A stretch of 64,000 bases of DNA from Pseudoxanthomonas kalamensis DSM 18571 (GTDB lineage: Bacteria; Pseudomonadota; Gammaproteobacteria; Xanthomonadales; Xanthomonadaceae). Location: NCBI RefSeq assembly GCF_010211745.1, contig NZ_PDWQ01000004.1:186001-250000 (forward strand), in the 5' to 3' direction. Below the pieces are notes generated by a model that saw only the letters and a list, made by a program, of their open reading frames with translations, was not told the DNA's origin and searched no databases. Position numbers and translations under genes: made by a program. This document shows positions 8,161 to 17,913 of the stretch, in pieces (within the stretch, counting starts at the first letter, position 1; the number at the start of each line of letters is the position of its first letter).

Positions 8161-8595
8161 TCAGGCGGCTTCGGCGGTATCGGTATCGGAATCGGAAGCG
8201 GCTTTGTCGCCGTTGCCTTCTTCCTCATCGTCGCGACGGCGACGCTCGGCGCGCTCGGGCTTGTCGCCCTTCTCGTCCTTGCTCTTCATGATCAGGGACA
8301 TCTCGGTGTCGGCCTCGTCGCGGCGCATGATCAGGTGGCGCAGCACCGCATCGTTGAAGCGGAACGCTTCGGTCAGCTCGGCCAGCACGGACTGGTCGGC
8401 CTCGACGTTGAGCAGCACGTAGTGGGCCTTGACCAGGTTCTGGATCGGGTAGGCCAGCTGGCGGCGGCCCCAGTCTTCCAGGCGGTGGATCTTGCCGTTG
8501 CCGCCCTCGATCAGCGCCTTGTAGCGCTCGACCATGGCAGGCACCTGCTCACTCTGGTCCGGATGGACCAGGAACACGACTTCGTAATGACGCAT
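8161..8595 (-). CDS. rpsF: 30S ribosomal protein bS6
   Basis: 144-residue small-subunit protein, ferredoxin-like fold, partner of bS18 on the platform. It starts [19 protein letters not shown] and contains [16 protein letters not shown] and [11 protein letters not shown]. The C-terminal 40 residues are an acidic/basic tail rich in Glu, Asp and Lys ([14 protein letters not shown]), the part that RimK glutamylates in E. coli. First gene of the operon, with a leader of about 110 nt containing a perfect palindrome. Confidence 0.97.
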   Translation of the reverse strand: MRHYEVVFLVHPDQSEQVPAMVERYKALIEGGNGKIHRLEDWGRRQLAYPIQNLVKAHYVLLNVEADQSVLAELTEAFRFNDAVLRHLIMRRDEADTEMSLIMKSKDEKGDKPERAERRRRDDEEEGNGDKAASDSDTDTAEAA

Positions 8596-8623
8596 GTGGT
8601 TGATTTCCTTGTGGATATCGATT

Positions 8624-8643
8624 CTGTAGCGGATCCGCTACAG
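8624..8643 (-). promoter_or_regulatory. Perfect palindrome in the rpsF leader
   Basis: The 20-bp palindrome CTGTAGCGGATCCGCTACAG lies 28 nt before the rpsF start, inside the predicted leader RNA. As RNA it would form an 8-bp hairpin with GGAUCC at the tip. Bacterial rpsF leaders often hold a structure bound by the S6:S18 complex for feedback; this is the candidate position, but the diagnostic CCG bulge was not established. Confidence 0.4.
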
Positions 8644-8714
8644 CTTCGAAAGCTCCCCGCCCGTCCGGGATTGGACGCGGTGGAGCAAGGTCTCCCGGCG
8701 AACGGGAGCCGAAT

Positions 8715-8743
8715 ATTATGGCAGTTCAGACACTTGCGCGCAA
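8715..8743 (-). promoter_or_regulatory. Predicted promoter of rpsF-rpsR-rplI
   Basis: Minus strand: -35 TTGCGC (8738-8743) and -10 CATAAT (8715-8720) with a 17-bp spacer. Transcription would start near 8708, about 112 nt before the rpsF ATG. Confidence 0.55.
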
Positions 8744-8804
8744 TTCACTGCACTGCGGGAACGCGGCTGGCCGTGGCCGCGGCTAATATCCGTGCCACGG
8801 AGGA

Positions 8805-9485
8805 ATGGAGAAGGAAGCCGCCTTGCTGCCCCGCTTGCTGCTGGTCGAGGACGACCCCATCAGCCAGAGCTTCCTGTGCACGGCCCTGCAGGCCCTGCCG
8901 GCCCAAGTGCTGACGGCCGCCTCGATCGCCGAGGCGCTGGCCGCCGAAGGCGGCTTCGACCTGTGGCTGATCGATGCCCACCTGCCCGACGGCGACGGCG
9001 CCGAGCTGCTGCGGCAACTGCGCCAACGGCAGCCGCAGACTCCCGCCATGGCGCACACGGCCGATCCCTCGCCCGCACAGCGGGCCCGATTGCGCGCCGC
9101 CGGTTTCGCCGACGCCCTGGTCAAGCCGCTGGCGGCGGAGACGCTGCAGACCGCGGTACGCGAGCTGCTGTCATCGAGCGACGGCCCGGCCGTCTGGAAC
9201 GATGCCGCCGCCCTTTCGGCCCTGAACGGAAACATCGCCGGCATGGATAGCCTGCGCCGGCTGTTCCTCGATGAGTTGCCGACCCAGCTCAAGGCCATCG
9301 AGGCCGCCCTGCAAGCCGGCGACCATGCGGCGCTGCACCGCGAACTGCACCGGTTGAAGGCCAGCAGCGGCTTCGTCGGTGCGGCGCGCCTGCAGGCCGC
9401 CATCGCTGCGCTGGACGCCACCCCGCACGACGAACCGGCGCGCCAAGCCTTCCGCGAGGCGCTGCGGCTGACCCTGGCCGGCTGA
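8805..9485 (+). CDS. Response regulator receiver-Hpt protein
   Basis: 226-residue two-component protein with no DNA-binding domain. Residues about 9-122 form a receiver domain: acidic pocket VEDD (14-17), phospho-acceptor Asp57 in LIDAHLPDGDG, Thr85, and Lys107 in VKPL. Residues about 140-215 form a histidine phosphotransfer (Hpt) domain with His182 in LHRLKASSGFVG. It could therefore take a phosphoryl group at Asp57 and carry one at His182, linking a hybrid kinase to a further regulator. No kinase gene is nearby. The ATG at 8805 directly abuts GGAGG, so a TTG at 8823, better spaced from AAGGA, is an alternative start. Divergent from rpsF and convergent with recO (1 bp between stops). Confidence 0.85.
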   Translation: MEKEAALLPRLLLVEDDPISQSFLCTALQALPAQVLTAASIAEALAAEGGFDLWLIDAHLPDGDGAELLRQLRQRQPQTPAMAHTADPSPAQRARLRAAGFADALVKPLAAETLQTAVRELLSSSDGPAVWNDAAALSALNGNIAGMDSLRRLFLDELPTQLKAIEAALQAGDHAALHRELHRLKASSGFVGAARLQAAIAALDATPHDEPARQAFREALRLTLAG

Positions 9486-9486
9486 A

Positions 9487-10221
9487 TCAGCCATCGCGCG
9501 GGCGCATCCGCTGCAATTCGCCGATCAGCTCCCACGACTTCAGCCCGCGCGCGCCCAGGTAATGCGACAGCACGCCGCGCAGCGGCAGGCGCAGGCTGGC
9601 TAGGTCTTCCATCTCCGGCGCGGCATCCGCCGCCAGCGCCAGCAGGCCACGCCCGGTAGCGGCGTTGCGGCGCTCGCCGTGGCCGCGGTCGCTCAGCACC
9701 CGACGCGGGCCGTGCTCCGGGTCCAGCCAGTAGCGTGCGGCCGGGTCAATCGGTGCGCCATCGCCATCGCAGTCGCCGCTGAAGCCGAAGCCCAGCGCGT
9801 CGAGCAGGTCGCGTTCGTAGCGGCGCAGGGCCCAGGCTAGGCCCTGCCCTTCGCGCAGATGCTCGCGCACGTCGGCATAGGCCGCGAACAATTCCGGCTG
9901 CGGGTCGTTGCGCGGCGCCAGCCTCAGCACCAGTTCGTTGACGTAGAACCCGGCCAGCATCGCATCGCCGGACAGCCGCGGCGCGGCATCCAGCGCCTCG
10001 GCCGTGTGCAGCCGCGCCAGTTCGCCCTGCTGCACGGCGTCCAGGCGGATGTACTGCAGCGGCTGCAACGCCGCCCGCAGTGGATGCCGCTTGCTGCCCT
10101 GCACGCCACGCGCGACCAGGCCGATGCGCCCGTGCAACGCAGTCAACACCTCGACCAGCAGGCTGGTTTCACGCCACGGACGCGCGTGCAGGACGAAGGC
10201 GGGCTCGGCGGACAGGCGCAT
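9487..10221 (-). CDS. recO: DNA repair protein RecO
   Basis: Recombination mediator that with RecR loads RecA on gaps coated with SSB. 244 residues. The N-terminal OB fold begins [22 protein letters not shown], followed by [23 protein letters not shown]; a helical domain follows. No zinc-finger cysteines are visible. It follows era (era-recO order is widely conserved), but the gap here is over 200 bp and filled by an inverted repeat. recR, its functional partner, is at 39245-39844. Confidence 0.93.
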   Translation of the reverse strand: MRLSAEPAFVLHARPWRETSLLVEVLTALHGRIGLVARGVQGSKRHPLRAALQPLQYIRLDAVQQGELARLHTAEALDAAPRLSGDAMLAGFYVNELVLRLAPRNDPQPELFAAYADVREHLREGQGLAWALRRYERDLLDALGFGFSGDCDGDGAPIDPAARYWLDPEHGPRRVLSDRGHGERRNAATGRGLLALAADAAPEMEDLASLRLPLRGVLSHYLGARGLKSWELIGELQRMRPRDG

Positions 10222-10227
10222 CAGAGG

Positions 10228-10421
10228 CCAGGAACGAGGGGCGATGAACGAGAAACGAGAAGTGAGGAGCGGAAAGCGAGGAGGAGGAGCGAAAAGTGAG
10301 GAGTGAGCCGGATACGGGATCGATGCGAGTGATGCGCACGGGGCACCGAAAATGCCGCAATGCCCGACGGCGTTGCCATCTGCCCGATCACTCGTTCCTC
10401 ACTCCTCGTTCCTCTTCGCTA
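10228..10421. repeat. Imperfect inverted GAACGAG-type repeat, copy B
   Basis: Occupies the 207-bp era-recO gap. The left part (10231-10308) is a run of GAACGAG, AACGAG and GTGAGGAG words; the right part (10387-10420) carries the complementary words ACTCGTTCC, CACTCCTCG and CTCTTCGC. The clearest pairing joins 10290-10308 with 10398-10419. A central 75-bp stretch separates the arms. Confidence 0.65.
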
Positions 10422-10428
10422 CTACGCT

Positions 10429-11346
10429 CTACTCCGAGTACCCGAATGCCTTCAACGCGGCCTCGTCGTCGGACCAGCCGGCGCGCACGCGCACCCAGGT
10501 TTCCAGGAACACCTTGCCGTCGAACAGCCGCTCCATCTGCTGGCGCGCCTTGCTGCCGATATCCTTCAGCCGCGTGCCGCCCTTGCCGATGACGATCGCC
10601 TTCTGGCTCTCGCGCTCGACCCAGATGACCGCGCCGATCCGGCGCAGGTCGCCTTCCTCGACGAAGCTCTCGATTTCCACCGTTGCCGCATACGGCAACT
10701 CGGCACCCAGCTGGCGCATCAGCTGCTCGCGCACCAGTTCGCCGGCCAGGAAGCGCGCGCTGCGATCGGTGATCTCGTCCTCGCCGTACATCGGCGGCGC
10801 TTCCGGCAGTAGCGCCAGCACGTCCGCGGCCAGCGCCTGCAGGCCGTTGCGGGTCAGCGCCGACACCGGATGCACGCTGGCGAACTGCCGGCCCTCGCTG
10901 GCCTGGGCCAGGAACGGCAGCAAGGCGCTCTTGTCCTTCAGCCGGTCGATCTTGTTGACCACCAGCACCACTGGCACGCCGGCATCGGACAGCACGTTGA
11001 ACGCCAGACTGTCCTCCTCGTCCCAGCGTCCGGCCTCGACTACCAGCAAGCCGGCATCCACGCCTTCCAGCGCGCTGCGCGCGGCGCGGTTCATCACCCG
11101 GCTCATCGCCGACGCCGAAAACCTAGCCTGCTGCTTGTGCAGGCCGGGCGTATCGACCAGCACGATCTGCCCTTCGGGAAAGCTGGCGATGCCGAGCAGG
11201 CGGTGGCGGGTGGTCTGCGGGCGGTCGGACACGATACTGACCTTGGCCCCGACCAGCGCGTTGACCAGGGTGGATTTGCCCACGTTGGGACGGCCAATGA
11301 CGGCCACGCTGCCGCTGCGGAACGGAACGGAAGAAGATTCTGGCAT
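10429..11346 (-). CDS. era: GTPase Era
   Basis: Essential Ras-like GTPase that binds the 3' end of 16S rRNA during 30S maturation. 305 residues from ATG 11346 ([18 protein letters not shown]); upstream codons in frame are low-complexity and were excluded. G1 is [10 protein letters not shown]3 is DTPGLH, G4 is NKID. The C-terminal KH domain includes [19 protein letters not shown]. It follows rnc by 56 bp, the usual rnc-era-recO order. Confidence 0.97.
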   Translation of the reverse strand: MPESSSVPFRSGSVAVIGRPNVGKSTLVNALVGAKVSIVSDRPQTTRHRLLGIASFPEGQIVLVDTPGLHKQQARFSASAMSRVMNRAARSALEGVDAGLLVVEAGRWDEEDSLAFNVLSDAGVPVVLVVNKIDRLKDKSALLPFLAQASEGRQFASVHPVSALTRNGLQALAADVLALLPEAPPMYGEDEITDRSARFLAGELVREQLMRQLGAELPYAATVEIESFVEEGDLRRIGAVIWVERESQKAIVIGKGGTRLKDIGSKARQQMERLFDGKVFLETWVRVRAGWSDDEAALKAFGYSE

Positions 11347-11402
11347 GTGCGGATTGTAGGGACAGATCGCAGCCGGTGGCGGAATGGTTCCGCCTGACCG
11401 GC

Positions 11403-12086
11403 TTATCTGCCGGAAGGCAGCCGTTCCAGCAGCGCCGCCGCCGCCGCCTGCTCGGCGTTGCGGCGCGAGCTGCCCTCGCCTTCGGCCTGCAGCTCCGGTG
11501 CGACGGTGCTGCAACGGGCGACGAACACCCGCGCATGCTCGTCGCCGGACTCGGACACCAGCTCGTAGACCGGCAGCGGATGCTGGCGAGCCTGCAGCCA
11601 TTCCTGCAACCGGGTCTTGGCGTCCTTCTCCGGCTTGCCAACCGGCAAGGCTTGCAGCAGCGGCTCGAACCACGGCAGCACCGCGCGGCGGCAGGTCTCG
11701 TAGCCGGCGTCCAGGTAGATCGCCGCGACCACCGCTTCCACCGCGTCGGCCAGGATCGAGTCGCGGCGATGGCCGCCGGACTTCATTTCGCCGGAACCGA
11801 GGATCAGCTGCGCGCCGAGGTCGAGTTCACGCGCGATTGCGGCCAGCGAGGCTTCGCGCACCAGTTCCGAGCGGGCGCGGGTCAGCACGCCCTCGTCGGC
11901 CTTGGGCCAGCGCAGGTACAGCGCCTCGGCGGCGAACAGGTTAACCAGACTGTCGCCGAGGAATTCCAGCCGCTCGTTGTGCGGCGTGCCGGCGCTGCGA
12001 TGGGTCAGGGCCTGGTTCAGCAGTTCCGGATCGGCGAAGCGGTGGCCGATGCGGCCGCCGCCTCGCGCGGTTTCACTCGCCGCCAC
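11403..12086 (-). CDS. rnc: Ribonuclease III
   Basis: Double-strand-specific endoribonuclease for rRNA processing and mRNA decay. 227 residues with a GTG start at 12086. The RNase III signature [14 protein letters not shown] carries the catalytic acidic residues; a second acidic site lies in [18 protein letters not shown]. The C-terminal double-stranded-RNA-binding domain begins [11 protein letters not shown]. The start lies inside the end of the upstream DUF4845 gene (14-bp overlap), implying translational coupling. Confidence 0.97.
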   Translation of the reverse strand: MAASETARGGGRIGHRFADPELLNQALTHRSAGTPHNERLEFLGDSLVNLFAAEALYLRWPKADEGVLTRARSELVREASLAAIARELDLGAQLILGSGEMKSGGHRRDSILADAVEAVVAAIYLDAGYETCRRAVLPWFEPLLQALPVGKPEKDAKTRLQEWLQARQHPLPVYELVSESGDEHARVFVARCSTVAPELQAEGEGSSRRNAEQAAAAALLERLPSGR

Positions 12087-12453
12087 CGCTGCGGGTCAGG
12101 TCCTGGGACACGTCGAACTTGCCGACCACGTCGAGGTTGCCGACCAGCGAACGCCGCACTTCGTAGTTGACCTTCATGTTCCAGCCGCCGCTGACACGCT
12201 CGATCTTGACGTTCGAGGGCTTCACGTTCTCGGAATAATTGATGTACAGACGACGGAAGAACAGGTCCTGGATCTTGGACGGGTCCATGTCGGCCACGCC
12301 CGGCTCGCTGGCCAGACCTTTGGCCGCGCTGCGCACCGAATAGTATTCCTGATACATCGGGAACAGCTTCATGCCGATGTAGGCGGCAAAACCCACCACC
12401 GCCAGCACGACCAGAAAACTGGTCAGCGTCATCCCTTTCTGATTGCGTCGCAT
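12073..12453 (-). CDS. DUF4845 single-pass membrane protein
   Basis: 126-residue protein found between lepB and rnc in many gammaproteobacteria; function unknown. The start at ATG 12453 is preceded by GAAGGGGG. The N-terminus resembles a type IV pilin-like leader ([12 protein letters not shown]), followed by one hydrophobic helix, about residues 8-28, and a periplasmic domain ([31 protein letters not shown]). The leader KG-M-T-L resembles a prepilin-type cleavage site, but Glu5 is absent, so processing by PilD is not assumed. It overlaps rnc and lies 38 bp behind lepB. Confidence 0.85.
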   Translation of the reverse strand: MRRNQKGMTLTSFLVVLAVVGFAAYIGMKLFPMYQEYYSVRSAAKGLASEPGVADMDPSKIQDLFFRRLYINYSENVKPSNVKIERVSGGWNMKVNYEVRRSLVGNLDVVGKFDVSQDLTRSGGGE

Positions 12454-12491
12454 ACTCACCCCCTTCGTTGATTGTCCATCCCTTGGAAGCA

Positions 12492-13337
12492 TCAGCGGAT
12501 ACGGTTACCGATGCGCGACGGCTCGAAGCTGTTCTTGCAGAACCAGTCCGAACAGTTCAGCCACACCAGAAACGCCTTGCCGCGCAGATCGCTCTCCGGC
12601 AACAGCCCCCAGAAACGACCGTCCTCGCTGTTGTCGCGATTGTCGCCCATGACCAGATAGTACCCCGTCGGCACGCTCCATTCGCCACTGATCGGCAGAA
12701 TGTCGCTTTCCACCACCGTATGGGTCCGCCCCGGCAGATCCTCCTGCACCAACCGGCCGCCGGGCACGCCGGACAGGCGCTCGTCGTAGGGCCCCTGCAC
12801 CTGGTAGGACAGCGGCTGGCCGTTGATGGTCAGCTCGTTGCCCTGGAAGGCGACGGTATCCCCCGGCAGGCCGATCACCCGCTTGATCCAGTTCTGGCTC
12901 TCCACCGGCTGCAGCGGGTAGCGGCAGAAACGGTCGCCGCTGCGCACGGTCTGGCCGTCCACCTGGCACGGGTAACCGGGGAAATGGAACACCACCACGT
13001 CGCCGCGCGCGGGTTCGCCGATCGGCACCACCTTGGTGTTGGTGATCGGCAGGCGCAGGCCGTAGGCGAACTTGTTGACCAGGATGAAATCGCCGATCAG
13101 CAGGTTGGGCACCATCGAGGCCGAGGGAATCTTGAACGGCTCGGCGATGAAGCTGCGCAGGATCAGCACCGCGGCGAGCACCGGGAAGAACGCCTTCGAC
13201 CAGTCGACCAGCACCGGCTCCTCGGCCAGCAGGTCGCCCTTGGCCGCGCGGCGCCTGGCCAGGAACAGCTTGTCCAGCAGCCAGATCGCCCCGCTCGCCA
13301 GGGTCAGCACCACCAGGATTGTCTCGAACCAGATCAT
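12492..13337 (-). CDS. lepB: Signal peptidase I
   Basis: Inner-membrane protease that cleaves Sec and Tat signal peptides. 281 residues from ATG 13337, which has AAGGA 7 nt upstream. It has two N-terminal transmembrane segments (about 2-20 and 50-70). The catalytic Ser is in IPSASMVPNLLIGDFI and the general-base Lys in NWIKRVIGLPGD; box E is MGDNRDNSEDGRFWG. It follows lepA by 70 bp, the standard lepA-lepB-(DUF4845)-rnc-era-recO operon. Confidence 0.97.
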   Translation of the reverse strand: MIWFETILVVLTLASGAIWLLDKLFLARRRAAKGDLLAEEPVLVDWSKAFFPVLAAVLILRSFIAEPFKIPSASMVPNLLIGDFILVNKFAYGLRLPITNTKVVPIGEPARGDVVVFHFPGYPCQVDGQTVRSGDRFCRYPLQPVESQNWIKRVIGLPGDTVAFQGNELTINGQPLSYQVQGPYDERLSGVPGGRLVQEDLPGRTHTVVESDILPISGEWSVPTGYYLVMGDNRDNSEDGRFWGLLPESDLRGKAFLVWLNCSDWFCKNSFEPSRIGNRIR

Positions 13338-13407
13338 CGAGGATTCCTTCAATACGGAAGTCGGGATGGAACGTGCGGGTCAGAACGCGCGGGTCAGGCG
13401 GCCGCGA

Positions 13408-15213
13408 TCACTTGTCGACCTGCAACACCGCCAGGAAAGCCTCCTGCGGAATTTCCACCCGGCCGACCTGCTTCATCCGCTTCTTGCCTTCCTTCTGCTT
13501 TTCCAGCAGCTTCTTCTTGCGGGTGATGTCGCCACCATAGCACTTGGCCAGCACGTTCTTGCGCATGGCCTTGACCGTGGTGCGAGCGATGATCTGCGAG
13601 CCGACCGCGGCCTGGATCGCCACGTCGAACATCTGCCGCGGGATCAGTTCCTTCATCCGCTCGCACAACTCGCGACCGCGACGGTCGGCATGGCTGCGGT
13701 GCACGATCAGGCTCAGCGCATCGACCTTGTCGCCGTTGATCAGGGTGTCCACGCGCACGAACGGGCCGGCCTGGAAACGCAGGAAGTGATAGTCCAGCGA
13801 AGCATAGCCGCGGCTGACCGACTTCAGCTTGTCGAAGAAATCCAGCACCACCTCGGCCATCGGCAGTTCGTAGCTGATCTGCACCTGGCTGCCCATGTAG
13901 GTCATGCCGATCTGGCTGCCGCGCTTTTCCTCGCACAGGGTGATCACGTTGCCGACGTAGTCCGGCGGGGTCAGGATGTTGGCGCGGATGATCGGCTCGC
14001 GGACTTCCTCGATCTGATTGACCGGCGGCAGCTTGGCCGGGTTGTCCAGCGGCATCAGCGTGCCGTCGGTCCTGAGCACTTCGTAGACCACCGTCGGTGC
14101 GGTGGTGATCAGGTTGAGGTCGTATTCGCGCTCCAGCCGCTCCTGCACGATCTCCATGTGCAGCATGCCGAGGAAGCCGCAACGGAAACCGAAGCCCATC
14201 GCCTCCGAGCTTTCCGGCTCGAAACGCAGCGCGGCGTCGTTCAGGCGCAGCTTGTCCAGCGCCTCGCGCAGCGCCGGGTAATCCTCGGCGTCGACCGGGA
14301 ACAGGCCGGCGAACACCCGCGGCTGCATTTCCTGGAAACCCGGCAGCGGCTTCGGCGCCGGGTCGGACGCCAGGGTCAGGGTGTCGCCGACCGGTGCGCC
14401 GTGCACGTCCTTGATGCTGGCGGTAATCCAGCCCACCTCGCCGGCGCCCAGCTTCGGCAGCGTCTTGCGCTTGGGGGTGAACACCCCGACCGCGTCGATC
14501 TGGTGGGTACGGCCGGTGGACATCACCAGCATCTTCTGCCCGGGCACCAGTTCGCCCTGCATCACCCGCACCAGCGACACCACGCCCAGGTAATTGTCGA
14601 ACCAGGAGTCGATGATCAGCGCCTGCAGCTTGTCGGTGTCGCGCGGCACCGGCGGCGGGATGCGGTGGACGATGGCTTCCAGCACGTCCTGCACGTTCAG
14701 CCCGGTCTTGGCGCTGACCGGGATCGCGTCGGCGGCGTCGATGCCGATTACCGCCTCGATTTCGCTCTTGGCACGTTCGATGTCGGCGGTCGGCAGGTCG
14801 ATCTTGTTCAGTACCGGCACCACTTCCAGGCCCTGCTCCACCGCGGTGTAGCAGTTGGCCACCGACTGCGCTTCCACGCCTTGGGCGGCATCGACCACCA
14901 GCAGCGCGCCCTCGCAGGCGGCCAGCGAGCGGCTGACCTCATAACTGAAGTCGACATGGCCGGGGGTGTCGATGAAGTTGAGCTGGTAGGTCTGCCCGTC
15001 CAGCGCGCGGTACGGCAGCGACACCGACTGCGCCTTGATGGTGATGCCGCGTTCGCGCTCGATCGGATTGGAGTCGAGCACCTGCGCTTCCATCTCGCGC
15101 GCCTCCAGCCCACCGCACAACTGGATGATGCGGTCGGCCAGCGTAGACTTGCCGTGATCGACGTGGGCAATGATGGAGAAGTTGCGGATGTTCCGCATCG
15201 AATCGGCAGACAT
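13408..15213 (-). CDS. lepA: Elongation factor 4 (LepA)
   Basis: Translational GTPase that acts on the ribosome during initiation or back-translocation. 601 residues, full length. Motifs in order: G1 [10 protein letters not shown]3 DTPGHVDF, G4 NKIDLP; the unique C-terminal domain ends [17 protein letters not shown]. The first ATG (15213) is taken; ATG 15198 ([16 protein letters not shown]) is also possible and neither has a clear ribosome-binding site. It begins the lepA-lepB operon, about 100 bp behind mucD. Confidence 0.97.
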   Translation of the reverse strand: MSADSMRNIRNFSIIAHVDHGKSTLADRIIQLCGGLEAREMEAQVLDSNPIERERGITIKAQSVSLPYRALDGQTYQLNFIDTPGHVDFSYEVSRSLAACEGALLVVDAAQGVEAQSVANCYTAVEQGLEVVPVLNKIDLPTADIERAKSEIEAVIGIDAADAIPVSAKTGLNVQDVLEAIVHRIPPPVPRDTDKLQALIIDSWFDNYLGVVSLVRVMQGELVPGQKMLVMSTGRTHQIDAVGVFTPKRKTLPKLGAGEVGWITASIKDVHGAPVGDTLTLASDPAPKPLPGFQEMQPRVFAGLFPVDAEDYPALREALDKLRLNDAALRFEPESSEAMGFGFRCGFLGMLHMEIVQERLEREYDLNLITTAPTVVYEVLRTDGTLMPLDNPAKLPPVNQIEEVREPIIRANILTPPDYVGNVITLCEEKRGSQIGMTYMGSQVQISYELPMAEVVLDFFDKLKSVSRGYASLDYHFLRFQAGPFVRVDTLINGDKVDALSLIVHRSHADRRGRELCERMKELIPRQMFDVAIQAAVGSQIIARTTVKAMRKNVLAKCYGGDITRKKKLLEKQKEGKKRMKQVGRVEIPQEAFLAVLQVDK

Positions 15214-15317
15214 GGGCGGCGGCCGGGGGCCGTCAACGGGGATAGCCGCGCATTATCGCACGGCAACCGGGTCGTCCGCCGCCGCGTCGGTCCGGACGCG
15301 ACGGCGGATTGCAGGCG

Positions 15318-16832
15318 TCAGTCTTCCCCGGCGGTGACGGCGACGAACTGGGTCGGGCCACCGCGCGAATCGCGCACCAGCAGCATGACCACATCGCCCG
15401 GCCGGACCCCGGACAGGGCCTTTTCGAAGGCGGCCACGCTGCCGACCTTGGTGCGGCCGACCTGCAGGATCAGCACGCCCGGACCCAGCCGGGCCTCGCG
15501 GGCGGAATCGCCGTCCACGCCGGTGATGCGGATGCCCTCGCCGGACGCCAGGCCCAGCTGTTTGCGTGTGGCCGAATCCAGGTCGGCCACGCTGAGGCCG
15601 AGCAGGTCGGACTTGGCGGTCTGACGGCTGCCGCCCTCGTCCTGCGCCGAATCGTCGCGCTCCGGGGTGGCCGCATCGGATTCCAGTTCATCCAGGGTCA
15701 CCGTGATCTGCCGCGGTTTGCCGTCGCGCAGGATGTCCAGCTTGACCTTGCTGCCCGGCGCCATCGCGCCGATCATCGGCGGCAGCTCGCCGGCGGTTTC
15801 GATCGCCTTGCCGTTGACGCTGCGGATCACGTCGCCGCGCTCCAAACCAGCCTTCTCGCCGGCCCCATTCTCAACTAAATCGCGAACCAAAGCCCCACGG
15901 GTATCCGGCAAGCCGAATCCCTTGGCGTCGTCAGCGGCAACCGGACGGATGACCACCCCGATCTGCCCGCGGCTGACCTTGCCGGTGGCCTTGAGCTGCT
16001 CGACCGCGCTCATCGCCAGGTCGATCGGGATCGCGAAGCTGATGCCCATGTAGCCGCCGGACATCGAGAAGATCTGCGAATTGATCCCGACCACTTCGCC
16101 GCTGGTGTTCAGCAGCGGGCCGCCGGAGTTGCCGCGGTTGATCGCCACGTCGGTCTGGATGAACGGCACGTAGCGCTGTTCGGCCGAAGTCGTGCGCCCT
16201 ACCGCGCTGACGATGCCGGCGGTGACCGAATGGTCCAGCCCCAGCGGCGAACCGATCGCCACCACCCACTGCCCCGGCTTCAGCGTGTCGGAATTGCCCA
16301 GGCGGATGCTGGGCAAGTTGTTGCCGTCGATCTTCAGCAAGGCCACGTCGTACTGCTCATCGCTGCCGATCACCTTGGCCTTGAACTCGCGGCGGTCGGA
16401 CAGCTTGACCGTGACCTCGTCGGCGCCGTCGACCACGTGATGATTGGTCAGCACATAGCCGTCGGGCGAGATGACGAAACCGCTGCCCAGCGAGGTGCCG
16501 CGGCGCTCCTGCGGACCATCGGGCTGCTGGAATTCGGGGCCGAAGAAGCGGCGGAAGAATTCCGGCATCTGGTCCAGGTCCGGCTGCTGCGCGTTGCGGG
16601 CGAGCTTCTGGCTGACCTTGGCCTCGACATTGACCACGCCGGGGCCGACCTGTTCGACCAGGCGGGTGAAGTCCGGCAGGCCGGTGACGATCTGCGGCGC
16701 GCTGCTCTGGGCGATGGTCGCCGTGGCCACCGGAGCCGAAGCGGCGGGCGGCGCGGCCTGTTCGGCGCAGGCGCCCAGCGGCAGGGTCAGCATCAGCAGG
16801 CCCAGAAGAGGAGTTCGGAGGGTATGTTTCAT
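15318..16832 (-). CDS. mucD: Periplasmic serine protease MucD/DegP family
   Basis: 504-residue HtrA-type protease-chaperone for misfolded envelope proteins. The start at ATG 16832 gives a signal peptide ending in Leu-Gly-Ala-Cys (Cys22), a plausible lipobox, so the protein may be lipid-anchored rather than soluble. The trypsin-like domain has His in NHHVVDGADEV, Asp in DVALLKID, and Ser in GNSGGPLLN. Two PDZ domains follow (about 300-390 and 420-500). It lies 106 bp behind rseA in the rpoE-rseA-mucD order known from Xanthomonas, which fits control by the envelope stress sigma factor. Confidence 0.95.
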   Translation of the reverse strand: MKHTLRTPLLGLLMLTLPLGACAEQAAPPAASAPVATATIAQSSAPQIVTGLPDFTRLVEQVGPGVVNVEAKVSQKLARNAQQPDLDQMPEFFRRFFGPEFQQPDGPQERRGTSLGSGFVISPDGYVLTNHHVVDGADEVTVKLSDRREFKAKVIGSDEQYDVALLKIDGNNLPSIRLGNSDTLKPGQWVVAIGSPLGLDHSVTAGIVSAVGRTTSAEQRYVPFIQTDVAINRGNSGGPLLNTSGEVVGINSQIFSMSGGYMGISFAIPIDLAMSAVEQLKATGKVSRGQIGVVIRPVAADDAKGFGLPDTRGALVRDLVENGAGEKAGLERGDVIRSVNGKAIETAGELPPMIGAMAPGSKVKLDILRDGKPRQITVTLDELESDAATPERDDSAQDEGGSRQTAKSDLLGLSVADLDSATRKQLGLASGEGIRITGVDGDSAREARLGPGVLILQVGRTKVGSVAAFEKALSGVRPGDVVMLLVRDSRGGPTQFVAVTAGED

Positions 16833-16938
16833 CGGACGCATGCCTTGTCTGGAGTGGGTCGATTCGGGAGATTCCGGGTATGGGCGTCCCGCGCCGGCGT
16901 CCATGGACAACCGGCAGAACGGGAACGGAGCGGACGTT

Positions 16939-17913
16939 TCAGTCCTGCGGCGACGGCGTGTCGCCGACCTCGGCCGGTGGCGGCGGGGCCTCGGCCGCCG
17001 GCAGATGCGGTTCGAAAGGATGGAAGGACGGCGCCGTGATGCTGCCGGGTCCGGCGTAGCGGGCGGTGTATTCGCCGGCGCTGTCCAGCGACAACGCCGA
17101 ACGTGGCCACGGCCGCGCCGACGGCAGGACCGGTTCGGTTTGCGGTTGCAGGCTGGGGCGGAACGCCTCGGCCGCCGAGCCCGTCGTGCTGGCGATCACA
17201 TCATCGGCCGGCGCCATGCTCCCGGCCGCAGCCAGTGCCGGCGCCTGCTCGACGACCGGAGATGCCGCGCGCGCGGCCTGCCGGGTCCGGGTGGCGCTGC
17301 CGCGTCCTGCCCCATTCTGCCGCCGCGGCAAGCTGGCCACGGCCAGCGCGGAGGCGGCGATGGCGGAAGCGTCGGCCGAGGCACCGGCCACGGATTCGGC
17401 GGCCGCCGGCGATTCGGTCGGGGCTTCGGACAGGATTTCCGCCGCAGGCAGGACCGCCACCGGTTCCGCCGGAGCGGCCTCTGCAGACGCGAATTCGGGC
17501 GAAGGCGTCGCCGCGGGCGTCGGCTGCGGCAACTGCCGGTTGGCCATGAACAGGGCGATGGCGGCAACCGAGGCTGCCAGCGCGCCGCCCCAGCGCAACA
17601 GTTGGCGCCGCGGCGCAGCCGTCCGTATCGCCGAACCATCGGCGGCAACGGAGACTTCGCGGACCTCGACGTCGGCGGCGACAGCCAGCGAAACCCGTTG
17701 CGCGAAACCGGCCGGCGCCGGCGCCTGAGCCTGGCCGCGCAGCACGTCGCCGCACAGTTGCCAGCGTTCCCAGCGGGCGTGCAGGTCCTGATCGTGTTGC
17801 AGCCGCCGCAGCAGGAAGCGGGCTTCGTCGGCGGACAGGTCACCGTCCAGCAGCGCGGAAAGCTGCCGGCGGCAGTGCAGTTCCAGCTTGTCTTCGTCGC
17901 GATCCATGGTCAT
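16939..17913 (-). CDS. rseA: Anti-sigma-E factor RseA
   Basis: Inner-membrane anti-sigma factor that holds sigma-E inactive until envelope stress triggers its proteolysis. 324 residues, longer than E. coli RseA (216). The cytoplasmic domain (1-105) has LSALLDGDLSADEARFLL and WQLCGDVLRG, the sigma-binding part. A transmembrane helix spans about 107-124. The remaining 200 residues are a periplasmic tail very rich in Ala and Pro. No rseB gene follows; mucD comes next. Its ATG overlaps the rpoE stop (ATGA), so the two are translationally coupled. Sequence conservation in the tail looks low, so the family call rests on the first 120 residues and context. Confidence 0.88.
   Translation of the reverse strand: MTMDRDEDKLELHCRRQLSALLDGDLSADEARFLLRRLQHDQDLHARWERWQLCGDVLRGQAQAPAPAGFAQRVSLAVAADVEVREVSVAADGSAIRTAAPRRQLLRWGGALAASVAAIALFMANRQLPQPTPAATPSPEFASAEAAPAEPVAVLPAAEILSEAPTESPAAAESVAGASADASAIAASALAVASLPRRQNGAGRGSATRTRQAARAASPVVEQAPALAAAGSMAPADDVIASTTGSAAEAFRPSLQPQTEPVLPSARPWPRSALSLDSAGEYTARYAGPGSITAPSFHPFEPHLPAAEAPPPPAEVGDTPSPQD

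Noticed and set aside
11103-11297. Second frame within era and other overlapping frames in the recO-rnc block
   Set aside because: All lie inside recognised genes in alternative frames, with Arg/Pro-rich non-protein-like sequence.
13072-15624. Long plus-strand open frame (850 codons) opposite lepA and lepB
   Set aside because: Antisense shadow of well-identified genes; no family resemblance. The same holds for the long frames opposite pnp, infB and nusA.
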